Source: an uncultured Bacilli bacterium
GTDB taxonomy: Bacteria > Bacillota_I > Bacilli_A > ML615J-28 > CAG-698
Reading direction: 5' to 3'
Assembly (NCBI GenBank): GCA_947624315.1
Contig: CANQJU010000026.1
Span: forward strand, 1 to 10,114
Length of the DNA: 10,114 nt
A program made the translations under genes and the position numbers. The notes under the pieces are model-generated. The model was not told the origin of the DNA. It was given only the letters and a program-made list of their open reading frames with translations, and did not search any database. Below are positions 1-5,761 of the stretch, piece after piece (within the stretch, counting starts at the first letter, position 1; the number at the start of each line of letters is the position of its first letter).

Positions 1-35
1 TTATATTAACCATGTCAATGACTATTAAAAGGTAT

Positions 36-73
36 AAAAAAAGACTGTTAACATTTTAATTTGTCAACAGTCT
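36..73 (-). terminator. Terminator-like hairpin, better formed on the minus strand
   Basis: An 11-bp inverted repeat (42-52 with 63-73, 10-base loop) has one imperfect pair, 50 with 65. That pair is A-C on the plus strand but U-G wobble on the minus strand. The run of A at 36-42 becomes a U-tract directly after the stem only for minus-strand transcription, and no T-run follows on the plus strand. It therefore reads as a minus-strand intrinsic terminator, although no minus-strand gene is visible between here and 3453. It could instead be part of the 3' end of an unseen gene to the left. Confidence 0.5.
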
Positions 74-74
74 G

Positions 75-107
75 AGGTTATTTGCTTTAAAATAACCTTC
101 TTTTTTT
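75..107 (+). terminator. Intrinsic terminator of an upstream plus-strand gene
   Basis: A 9-bp stem (AGGTTATTT at 75-83 with AAATAACCT at 90-98) and a 6-base loop are followed by TC and seven T. This is a standard Rho-independent terminator for plus-strand transcription entering from the left of the window. It insulates the serS promoter that starts 20 bases further on. The gene it serves lies outside the window. Confidence 0.7.
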
Positions 108-126
108 GTGAAAAGCAAAAGAATAT

Positions 127-155
127 TTGACAAATATTTGAAAAGAATATATAAT
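127..155 (+). promoter_or_regulatory. SigA-type promoter of the serS T-box transcript
   Basis: TTGACA (127-132) and TATAAT (150-155) are both perfect consensus hexamers, separated by 17 bp. Transcription should start near 162, just before the T-box Stem I. No other promoter is needed for serS. Confidence 0.88.
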
Positions 156-161
156 ATAATA

Positions 162-383
162 AATTAATAACTTATGAATAAGGAATAGTAAAAAGATTTA
201 TTTTTGTTTAGAGAATGAGTGGTTGGTGCAAACTCATCGAAATGCTTTTGAATCTACCTTAGAGGTGAAGTTAATAACTTCCGGTAAGGCCCGTTAAAAC
301 CTTTCAAGTGAGGCTATTTGCCTAACTAGGGTGGTACCGCGGAAATCATTCGTCCCTTTTATTTAATTATAAAAGGGCTTTTT
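162..383 (+). promoter_or_regulatory. Serine-specific T-box leader (tRNA-Ser sensing riboswitch)
   Basis: This leader senses uncharged tRNA and controls read-through into serS. Stem I is visible: TAAGG (179-183) pairs with CCTTA (257-261). The specifier loop has AATAGTA on its 5' side (184-190) and GAA-TCT-A on its 3' side, which places a UCU (Ser) specifier codon at 253-255. An inner helix joins 191-195 to 245-249, and the upper stem joins ATGAGT (215-220) to ACTCAT (232-237) around GGTTGGTG. A GAAGTT/AACTTC hairpin (267-281) and an AGGC/GCCT hairpin (311-322) follow. The conserved T-box sequence AGGGTGGTACCGCGG is at 328-342. Its bulge UGGU (332-335) pairs with the tRNA NCCA end. CCCT at 354-357 can pair with AGGG (328-331) in the antiterminator or with the terminator arm at 374-377. 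Confidence 0.95.
354..383 (+). terminator. T-box regulatory terminator
   Basis: CCCTTTTA (354-361) pairs with TAAAAGGG (370-377) across an 8-base loop and is followed by C and five T. Its left arm is shared with the 3' side of the antiterminator, so the two structures are mutually exclusive. Without uncharged tRNA-Ser, transcription should stop here, about 20 bases before the serS start. Confidence 0.92.
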
Positions 384-401
384 AATTTTTAGGAGGTAAA
401 T

Positions 402-1694
402 ATGATTGACATTAAATTGATTAGAACAAATCCTGATTTAGTCAGAGAAAACATTCGCAAAAAATTTCAGGATGAAAAGCTACCATTAGTTGATGAAGTA
501 ATTGCTTTAGATGAAGAAATTCGTGTTCTAAAAGCAGAAAGCGATGAATTGCGAAGCATGAGAAATAAAGCTTCTAATTTAATCGGACAATTAATGAGAG
601 AAAAGAAAGTTGAAGAAGCTAATAAAATGAAGCAAGAGGTTGCTGATAATAATCAAAAGATTGCTTTAAATGATGAAAAAGAAGCAAAACTTGCTGAAAG
701 AATTAAAACTATTATGATGACTATTCCTAATATTATTGATCCAACTGTTCCAATTGGAAAAGATGATAGTGAAAATGTTGAAATCAAAAGATTTCTTGAA
801 CCACGTGTACCAAAATATGAAGTACCTTATCACTTAGATATTATTGAAAAATTAGGTGGAATTGATTTAGATAGTGCAAGAAAAGTGGCCGGTAATGGTT
901 TCTATTATTTAATGGGTGACATTGCTAGACTTCATTCAGCTGTTTTAACTTATGCACGTGATTTTATGATTAATAAAGGATTTACATATTGCATTCCTCC
1001 ATATATGATTCGTAGCAATGTTGTAACAGGAGTTATGAGCTTTGCGGAAATGGATGCCATGATGTATAAAATCGAAGGTGAAGATTTATATTTGATTGGT
1101 ACTAGTGAACATTCAATGATTGGTAAATTTATTGATAGTTTCTTAAATAAAGAAGACTTACCATATACTCTAACAAGTTATTCTCCTTGTTTCAGAAAAG
1201 AAAAAGGTGCTCATGGAATTGAAGAAAGAGGAATTTATCGTATCCATCAATTTGAAAAACAAGAAATGATAGTTGTTTGTGAACCAACTGATTCAAAAGA
1301 ATGGTTTGAAAAAATGTACAACTATACAGTTGAGTTGTTTACAAGTATGGATATTCCTGTTCGTACTTTGGAATGCTGTAGTGGTGACTTAGCAGATTTA
1401 AAGGTTAAAAGTATTGATGTTGAAGCATGGAGCCCACGTCAAAAGAAATATTTTGAAGTTGGTAGTTGCTCAAATTTAGGCGATGCTCAAGCTAGAAGAC
1501 TTGGCATTAGAATTAAAGGAGAAAATGGGAATTATTTTGCTCATACATTAAATAATACAGTTGTTGCTCCTCCTAGAATGTTAATCGCTATTTTAGAAAA
1601 TCATATGAATGAAGATGGAAGCATTAATATTCCTAAAGTATTGCAACCTTATATGGGAATGAAAACTAAAATTGAAGTTAAGAACCAAAAATAA
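402..1694 (+). CDS. serS: Seryl-tRNA synthetase, archaeal/eukaryotic-like sequence type
   Basis: This cytoplasmic class II synthetase charges tRNA-Ser with serine using ATP. Residues 1-105 form the charged two-helix antiparallel arm that binds the long variable arm of tRNA-Ser. The catalytic core follows. Motif 2 spans about 261-290 (SPCFRKEKGAHG, then RIHQFEK), GSCSN lies at 354-358, QARRLGIR follows at 363-370, and motif 3 is at about 384-398 with its arginine at R392. LIGTSEH (231-237) stands where most bacterial enzymes have LIPTAEV, and GAHG replaces the usual bacterial GSAG. With HTLNNT and VLQPYMG this resembles, from memory, the archaeal/eukaryotic group. At 430 residues it is full length. 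The ATG at 402 follows a strong AGGAGGT at 391-397. Expression is controlled by the serine T-box upstream, which independently confirms the substrate. The gene is monocistronic. Confidence 0.97.
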   Translation: MIDIKLIRTNPDLVRENIRKKFQDEKLPLVDEVIALDEEIRVLKAESDELRSMRNKASNLIGQLMREKKVEEANKMKQEVADNNQKIALNDEKEAKLAERIKTIMMTIPNIIDPTVPIGKDDSENVEIKRFLEPRVPKYEVPYHLDIIEKLGGIDLDSARKVAGNGFYYLMGDIARLHSAVLTYARDFMINKGFTYCIPPYMIRSNVVTGVMSFAEMDAMMYKIEGEDLYLIGTSEHSMIGKFIDSFLNKEDLPYTLTSYSPCFRKEKGAHGIEERGIYRIHQFEKQEMIVVCEPTDSKEWFEKMYNYTVELFTSMDIPVRTLECCSGDLADLKVKSIDVEAWSPRQKKYFEVGSCSNLGDAQARRLGIRIKGENGNYFAHTLNNTVVAPPRMLIAILENHMNEDGSINIPKVLQPYMGMKTKIEVKNQK

Positions 1695-1697
1695 AAG

Positions 1698-1720
1698 CTA
1701 GACAAAACGTCTAGTTTTTT
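1698..1720 (+). terminator. Intrinsic terminator of serS
   Basis: CTAGAC (1698-1703) and GTCTAG (1709-1714) form a perfect 6-bp stem with an AAAAC loop, followed by six T. It begins 3 bases after the serS stop codon and closes the serS unit. Confidence 0.88.
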
Positions 1721-1743
1721 ATATGCTTTTTTTTGATTATAGT

Positions 1744-1772
1744 TTGACATTAACTATGTTTATTGCTATAAT
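1744..1772 (+). promoter_or_regulatory. SigA-type promoter of the M20-like gene
   Basis: TTGACA (1744-1749) and TATAAT (1767-1772) are perfect hexamers spaced by 17 bp. Transcription should start near 1779, at the edge of the ribosome binding site AAAGGTGA (1778-1785). The 5' leader would then be only about 14 bases. Confidence 0.85.
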
Positions 1773-1792
1773 AAAATAAAGGTGAAATCGGT

Positions 1793-3133
1793 ATGATGCT
1801 TTCTATAATGACAAATATATATATAATTTTACTTATAATTTTTTTAATAGTATTTACCTTATTAGCTATTGCTTTAATAAGAACAATTGTTTTCAAAAAC
1901 AGCAAAATAAAAGTATTAGAAAAGAATTCATTAAGTTCTGACAAAATAAATGAATATCAGAATAATATGCAATATTTATTTACTAATAATTTATTGAAAG
2001 CTATTAAAAATTTATTTCCAAATGTTTGTGAAAAAGGACAAATAGTTCAACTTAATGATGGATTTATTGTTTCATATATTAAAGGTAAAAACAATCAAAA
2101 TATTTTGATTAATATTCCTATTAGTAAATTAGAACCTAATAAAATTAAAATGTCTAATCAAAATGTTCTTGGAGAAAACACATATAACTCTAAAAGCCAA
2201 TTGTATTGTATTCTAGATGCATTAGAAAATATCATTTTAAGCGATAATAATTTAGGCGTTAATATTTATATTGATGTATATCCAAAAGATAAAACTAATG
2301 ATGAAGCTATTAAATATTTAAAAAAACAAAAATTAGAGTTTGAATTAGTTTTAGGTGAAGGTGGAGAAATACTTGATACTATTTCTACTGGCTTTAGAAG
2401 CTTTTATGCTTTTTTAGGTGTGGGAATAAATGAGAAAATAGTTATTCGTTTTAAGACTAAAAAAATAAGTAAAGGATTTGAAAGATTAGAAGATTTTATT
2501 GAAGAATTGAATAATCAATCTCTTTTTGAAATGAAAATAGATAAGGAAGCTGTTCCAATTATTACTAATTTATCTAAGGATATGTTATATGGAAACAGAT
2601 TTATCCTAAATAATATTTCTTGGTTACCTCGATTAGGAAAAAGGATTGTTGAAGAGGAATTGTTAGAATGCAATAAAGCATGGAAAACAAGATATGTAAT
2701 TGGTGATATTTTTAATGATGATGAATATTATTATGTTGACATAAAATTTTATTTATCTTCAACTGATAGTGAAGAATCTATTATCAATTTATTTAAGAAA
2801 ATGATTATTAAATATAGTTTGGAATATAGCATAATTTCTAAAGATGAAAAGAGTAGAGATATTAATGGCAATCATCATATATATAATATAGTAAAGAACA
2901 CAGTTGAAAATGTCTTTCAAGAATTATACACAACTCCATATATTATTAATGAAGAAGTACATGATAGAAAATCTAAAGAAATTGGTAAATGCGTTATTCG
3001 TTTTGCTCCATTATATTATTCTCGCGATGCTCTTATTGGCCAAACGAAGGGTACTGAATGGGTTTCATTATCATCAATTGATAAGTGTATAAGTTTTTAT
3101 GAAGAATTATTTATTAATTTTGGGAGGAAATAA
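1793..3133 (+). CDS. Membrane-anchored M20-family peptidase-like protein, predicted catalytically dead
   Basis: One N-terminal membrane helix (about residues 8-29) is followed by a roughly 400-residue soluble part. That part tracks the PM20D1/carboxypeptidase branch of family M20 in order: a GENTYNSKSQ segment (127-136) where GRGAxDDKG is expected, VLGEGGEI (186-193) for VLDEGG, a lid-domain region around 211-345 with NKAWKTR (294-300) where NAxxRTT is expected, VIRFAP (401-406) for VYRFSP, and a C-terminal FYEELFINF. The residues that bind the two metals appear lost. By my alignment the HxD site is I110/K112, the bridging Asp is N132, the EE pair is gone near 164-167, the Asp of DEGG is G188 and the C-terminal His is T418. 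I infer a pseudoenzyme with a binding or scaffolding role. The reading frame is intact, so this is not a decaying gene. RBS AAAGGTGA precedes the ATG at 1793. The next gene follows after 2 bases. The fold assignment is from memory, without a profile search. Confidence 0.68.
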   Translation: MMLSIMTNIYIILLIIFLIVFTLLAIALIRTIVFKNSKIKVLEKNSLSSDKINEYQNNMQYLFTNNLLKAIKNLFPNVCEKGQIVQLNDGFIVSYIKGKNNQNILINIPISKLEPNKIKMSNQNVLGENTYNSKSQLYCILDALENIILSDNNLGVNIYIDVYPKDKTNDEAIKYLKKQKLEFELVLGEGGEILDTISTGFRSFYAFLGVGINEKIVIRFKTKKISKGFERLEDFIEELNNQSLFEMKIDKEAVPIITNLSKDMLYGNRFILNNISWLPRLGKRIVEEELLECNKAWKTRYVIGDIFNDDEYYYVDIKFYLSSTDSEESIINLFKKMIIKYSLEYSIISKDEKSRDINGNHHIYNIVKNTVENVFQELYTTPYIINEEVHDRKSKEIGKCVIRFAPLYYSRDALIGQTKGTEWVSLSSIDKCISFYEELFINFGRK

Positions 3134-3135
3134 AT

Positions 3136-3420
3136 ATGAACGATGAAGAAGTAAAACTTGTTCAAGGTGAAGAAAAAAATAAACCACAAACTTTAGATAT
3201 AATATTATTGATTTATAATTTGATATTGTTTGTGGCTTCATTGTTCCCTTTTGCTATTTGGTTTTTAATTGGTGGAAGTGTTTTGACACTACTCACTTTA
3301 ATAGCTAATATTATATTATGGAGAAAAAGAAAAACTAATTTATTATTTGCTTCCTTTTTGTGTAGCTGTGTTACTTTAGTTACTGATGTTACTTTTATCT
3401 TATATATATATTTAATGTAA
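3136..3420 (+). CDS. Small membrane protein with three predicted helices, unknown function
   Basis: I do not recognise this 94-residue protein. It has a charged, hydrophilic N-terminus of about 18 residues (acidic plus Lys/Gln). Three hydrophobic segments follow, at roughly 19-38, 41-62 and 68-93. A basic WRKRK patch (62-66) lies between the second and third, suggesting that this loop faces the cytoplasm. It begins 2 bases after the stop of the M20-like gene, and its Shine-Dalgarno sequence GGGAGGAAA lies inside the end of that gene, so the two are co-transcribed and probably translationally coupled. A partnership with the membrane-anchored M20-like protein is a reasonable inference but is not shown. 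The gene ends just before a hairpin shared with the opposing HIT gene. Confidence 0.8.
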   Translation: MNDEEVKLVQGEEKNKPQTLDIILLIYNLILFVASLFPFAIWFLIGGSVLTLLTLIANIILWRKRKTNLLFASFLCSCVTLVTDVTFILYIYLM

Positions 3421-3430
3421 AATATGATAT

Positions 3431-3457
3431 AAAAAAAGGGCTTATATAGCCCTATTT
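3431..3457. terminator. Bidirectional terminator between convergent genes
   Basis: AGGGCT (3437-3442) pairs with AGCCCT (3448-3453) around a TATAT loop. On the minus strand it is followed by seven T (complement of 3431-3437), giving a strong terminator for the HIT gene, whose TAG stop (3452-3454) lies inside the stem. On the plus strand the tail is the weaker ATTTTATTT, so it probably also ends the M20-like unit, with less efficiency. Confidence 0.8.
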
Positions 3458-3853
3458 TATTTCTTTAGTTATTTTATTAACTAAAGTTTTAAATTCATCA
3501 TTAGAAATTTTATTTTCACCAAAAATAAACGATACTTTATCTCCTTCATAACGAGGAATTAAATGTATATGAAAATGGTTAATAGTTTGCCCAGCTAAAG
3601 GGCCATTATTATTAACGATGTTTAGGTCAGAAATACCTAAACCTTTTTTTAAGGCTTTAGCAATTTTTGAAACAACTTTTAATAGTGGAAGATTTTCATC
3701 TAAATCAAAGATGTTTTCATAATGCTTTTTAGGAACAACTAAAGTATGGCCTAAAGTTGCTTGAGAAAGATCTAAAAAGGCTAAGAAATTATCATCTTCA
3801 TATATTTTATAACAAGGAATATTACCATTTACTATTTCACAAAAAACACACAT
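3452..3853 (-). CDS. HIT-family nucleotide hydrolase
   Basis: HIT proteins bind nucleotides and hydrolyse nucleoside phosphoramidates, dinucleoside polyphosphates or adenylylated intermediates in the cytoplasm. This 133-residue protein has the usual size and order. CVFC (2-5) is the Cys pair of the zinc-binding HIT subgroup. The central fold contains GHTLVVPKKH (35-44). The histidine triad NHFHIHLIPR is at 92-101, with H93, H95 and H97. The chosen start is ATG at 3853, 10 bases after AAAGGAGAT. A longer frame from a TTG at 3877 is rejected because that codon lies inside the -10 box of the gene's own promoter. It sits downstream of cwlJ-gerQ on the same strand with no terminator between, so read-through during sporulation is possible in addition to its own promoter. 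The physiological substrate cannot be told from sequence. Confidence 0.93.
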   Translation of the reverse strand: MCVFCEIVNGNIPCYKIYEDDNFLAFLDLSQATLGHTLVVPKKHYENIFDLDENLPLLKVVSKIAKALKKGLGISDLNIVNNNGPLAGQTINHFHIHLIPRYEGDKVSFIFGENKISNDEFKTLVNKITKEIK

Positions 3854-3876
3854 ATTTTTATATCTCCTTTGAAACA

Positions 3877-3905
3877 ATTATATCAAAAGGAAATATAAAA
3901 ATCAA
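3877..3905 (-). promoter_or_regulatory. SigA-type promoter of the HIT gene
   Basis: Read on the minus strand, TTGATT (3905-3900) and a perfect TATAAT (3882-3877) are separated by 17 bp. It lies in the gap after gerQ. The predicted start near 3870 leaves a leader of about 17 bases carrying the ribosome binding site. It gives the HIT gene vegetative expression independent of the sporulation genes upstream. Confidence 0.75.
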
Positions 3906-3907
3906 TA

Positions 3908-4255
3908 CTATTCTTCTTTTTTGCGATAAGGATAATCATATTCAATTACTTCATCAAAAGTAATATAACTTAAATAAACCATTAAAAGTAAATATCTTGT
4001 TTCTGATTGCAAATCTTTTAAAATAATATGATCTTTTCCTGCGCCTTTAATAACACCTTTAAATATTTTTGAACCCCATTGACTATTTTCAAAATTCATA
4101 TAAACAGTTGCAACTTTACCTAAGTTCATTCTTAAAATGTTTTCAATATATGATTGTTGATCAGTCAGGTCTGGATAATTTGAACCTTCAGGATAAACAA
4201 AACTTTGAGGGGGAAATGGTGAACCCCAAAAATATGGTTGTTGATAAAAATTCAT
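3908..4255 (-). CDS. gerQ: Spore coat protein GerQ
   Basis: GerQ is an inner coat protein of the spore, needed in Bacillus for placing the cortex hydrolase CwlJ and so for Ca-dipicolinate-triggered germination. This 115-residue protein has the conserved core from about residue 35 to the end: SYIENILRMNLGKVATVYM, then GKDHIILKD, RYLLLMVYLSYITFDE and a YDYPY tail, matching the Bacillus protein as I remember it. The N-terminal extension is short (about 33 residues, Tyr/Pro/Gln-rich). Its first lysine is K47, so the N-terminal lysines that transglutaminase cross-links in B. subtilis are absent. The start is ATG at 4255, 7-8 bases after AAAGGAGA. A TTG-initiated longer frame overlapping cwlJ is rejected. 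The gene lies 11 bases after cwlJ, with its ribosome binding site overlapping the cwlJ stop codon. Confidence 0.95.
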   Translation of the reverse strand: MNFYQQPYFWGSPFPPQSFVYPEGSNYPDLTDQQSYIENILRMNLGKVATVYMNFENSQWGSKIFKGVIKGAGKDHIILKDLQSETRYLLLMVYLSYITFDEVIEYDYPYRKKEE

Positions 4256-4266
4256 TTTAATCTCCT

Positions 4267-4686
4267 TTAATAACAATTTTCACTTTCTACAGGAGCATAA
4301 AAGCAGTGCGATTTATATTTGCCACTATTCCATTGACCATACCACTGGGCTTTGCAACCACTGTCATTAGAATTATAAAACCATAAAGCTCTTGTTGCGG
4401 GATGAAATGTTTCACCTTCAATAACTCGTTTGGCTAGTTTTATTTCTGAGCTTCTTGCTGCTTGATAAAAATAACCATATAAAGTTGCTTCAAATCCTCC
4501 AGGACGCTGGTATACCATTTGGGTGATTGAAGTAATGTCTTTAAAATCAAGACATGAGGCTCTAACACGATTAACCCCTACATTGCCAACCATTAACATC
4601 CCTTGAGTTCCCTCACTTTCAGCTTCGGCCCTCATTAGACGGGCTAATAATTTTATTTCCGCACTATTATATTTCACAACTGCCAT
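4267..4686 (-). CDS. cwlJ: Spore cortex-lytic enzyme CwlJ
   Basis: CwlJ hydrolyses the spore cortex peptidoglycan during germination. The 139-residue protein aligns along its whole length with Bacillus CwlJ as I recall it: it begins MAVV, has RLMRAEAESEGTQGM with the likely catalytic Glu at E21, then GNVGVNRVRA, FEA-GYFYQ-AR, ALWFYN, C-AQWYGQ and KSHCFYAP. It has no peptidoglycan-binding domain, as expected for CwlJ and unlike SleB. The chosen start is ATG at 4686 with GGGAGTGA just upstream. The same frame stays open to an ATG at 4770 and would add 28 mostly hydrophobic residues, but that ATG lacks a ribosome binding site and Bacillus CwlJ has no signal peptide. gerQ follows 11 bases later, and the pair is a functional module. 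A SigmaE-like promoter is proposed immediately upstream. Confidence 0.95.
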   Translation of the reverse strand: MAVVKYNSAEIKLLARLMRAEAESEGTQGMLMVGNVGVNRVRASCLDFKDITSITQMVYQRPGGFEATLYGYFYQAARSSEIKLAKRVIEGETFHPATRALWFYNSNDSGCKAQWYGQWNSGKYKSHCFYAPVESENCY

Positions 4687-4703
4687 TTTATCACTCCCAC
4701 TTA

Positions 4704-4731
4704 ATAATATGAAAAAAGATAAAAAATATGC
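4704..4731 (-). promoter_or_regulatory. Candidate SigmaE-type sporulation promoter of cwlJ-gerQ
   Basis: On the minus strand GCATATT (4731-4725) fits the SigmaE -35 pattern KMATATT. After a 13-base spacer, CATATTAT (4711-4704) matches six of eight positions of CATACAAT. B. subtilis cwlJ is known to be SigmaE-dependent. The predicted start, near 4697, is very close to the ribosome binding site, so the leader would be about 11 bases. The region is AT-rich and chance matches are possible. Confidence 0.45.
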
Positions 4732-4770
4732 GAAAAAGGTAAATGAAATTATCGAACCTATAAAAAACAT

Positions 4771-4799
4771 TTTTAAAAAATCATTAATTATGATATAAT
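4771..4799 (+). promoter_or_regulatory. Extended -10 promoter of the nrnA-surE unit
   Basis: TGA-TATAAT at 4791-4799 is an extended -10 element. Seventeen bases upstream the -35 position holds a weak TTTTAA (4771-4776). Transcription should start near 4806, just before the AAGGAG ribosome binding site at 4811-4816. It is divergent from cwlJ. Confidence 0.65.
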
Positions 4800-4823
4800 G
4801 ATTAGAGTTAAAGGAGAAATATC

Positions 4824-5759
4824 ATGTATAACAAAGTTTTAGAACAAATAAAGGAGGCTCAAACAATTATCATCCATCGGCATGTTCGCCCGGATGGTGA
4901 CGCTTTAGGAAGCCAATTAGGTTTAAAAGAAGCAATTAAACTGACATTTCCTAAAAAAGAAGTTTATGCAGTTGGAGATGAAACTCCTCGCTATGCTTTT
5001 ATGGGGGAAATGGATATTATCGATGATAATAAATACAACAATGCATTAGTTTTTGTTTTAGATTCATCAGAACAAGCTTTAATCAGTGATGAAAGATATA
5101 AATTAGGTAAACTAATTATTAAAATAGATCATCATGTTCCTAAGGAGAGTTTCGGTGATATTGAATTAGTCGACGACACTTGTGAAAGTTGTAGTGGATT
5201 AGTAGCTATTTTAATAGATGAAACCAAGATGAAATTAAATGAATATGGAGCAAAATGCTTGTTTACGGGGATTGTAACTGATAGCGGAAGATTTCGTTAT
5301 GATTCAACAACTTCACAAACATTTATTACTGCTTCAAAATTATTAAAATATGGTTTTAATATTAGTGAAATATATAATAATTTATATTTAGATACTTTAG
5401 AAATGGTTAAGCTTCGCGCACAATTTACTTTGAAGTTTAAATTGACTGATAAAAATGTAGCATATATAAAAACAACTCAAGAAGAATTAAAGGAAATGGG
5501 GGTTGATTTATTCTCTATTTCACGAAATATGGTTAATACTATGAGCGGTATTAAAGGCATTGATATTTGGGTTAATTTTACGGAAGATGAAAATGGAAAT
5601 GTTGTTTCAGAAATTCGTTCAAGCAAATACAATATAAATCCTATTGCGGTAAAATATGGTGGTGGTGGTCACAAAGCTGCAAGTGGGGCCACTTTAAAGA
5701 ATTTTGAAGAAGCCGAAAAAATGCTTCAAGAATTAAATGATTTGATAAAAGAGGATTAA
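4824..5759 (+). CDS. nrnA: DHH-DHHA1 phosphoesterase, NrnA-type (first of two adjacent copies)
   Basis: Proteins of this family are Mn-dependent cytoplasmic phosphoesterases. They degrade 2-5-mer RNAs to mononucleotides, convert pAp to AMP and in some lineages cleave pApA or c-di-AMP. All motifs are intact in this 311-residue protein: HRHVRPDGDALGS (18-30, metal ligands D24 and D26), D80 in VLDSS, DHH at 102-104 and TDSGRFRY at 152-159 (D153). The C-terminal DHHA1 substrate-binding motif GGGGHKAASGA is at 279-289. The length is typical of stand-alone NrnA, with no membrane, PAS or GGDEF part as in GdpP. The start is ATG at 4824 after AAGGAG. Only 2 bases separate it from the second copy, so the two are co-expressed. 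Which copy is the nanoRNase cannot be decided from motifs. Confidence 0.93.
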   Translation: MYNKVLEQIKEAQTIIIHRHVRPDGDALGSQLGLKEAIKLTFPKKEVYAVGDETPRYAFMGEMDIIDDNKYNNALVFVLDSSEQALISDERYKLGKLIIKIDHHVPKESFGDIELVDDTCESCSGLVAILIDETKMKLNEYGAKCLFTGIVTDSGRFRYDSTTSQTFITASKLLKYGFNISEIYNNLYLDTLEMVKLRAQFTLKFKLTDKNVAYIKTTQEELKEMGVDLFSISRNMVNTMSGIKGIDIWVNFTEDENGNVVSEIRSSKYNINPIAVKYGGGGHKAASGATLKNFEEAEKMLQELNDLIKED

Positions 5760-5761
5760 CT

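Noticed and set aside
1750..1944. Minus-strand open frame with hydrophobic residues opposite the M20-like start
   Set aside because: It lies antisense to the promoter and the N-terminal membrane segment of the M20-like gene. Its hydrophobicity mirrors AT-rich sequence, and it has no convincing ribosome binding site or family match.
2904..3092. Plus-strand open frame inside the M20-like gene
   Set aside because: It is an out-of-frame shadow of a longer gene that has its own promoter, start and family resemblance.
3854..3877. TTG-initiated N-terminal extension of the HIT protein
   Set aside because: The TTG lies in the -10 box of the gene's promoter, and AAAGGAGAT is positioned for the ATG at 3853.
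3757..3963. Plus-strand open frame across the HIT start and gerQ end
   Set aside because: It is antisense to two well-supported genes and spans the HIT promoter. The encoded peptide is low-complexity His/Tyr/Leu-rich with no family resemblance.
4069..4260. Plus-strand open frame opposite gerQ
   Set aside because: It is a shadow of gerQ, whose protein match is strong and has a proper ribosome binding site on the minus strand.
4256..4276. TTG-initiated N-terminal extension of GerQ overlapping the cwlJ end
   Set aside because: AAAGGAGA is placed for the ATG at 4255, and the extension would encode the ribosome binding site itself.
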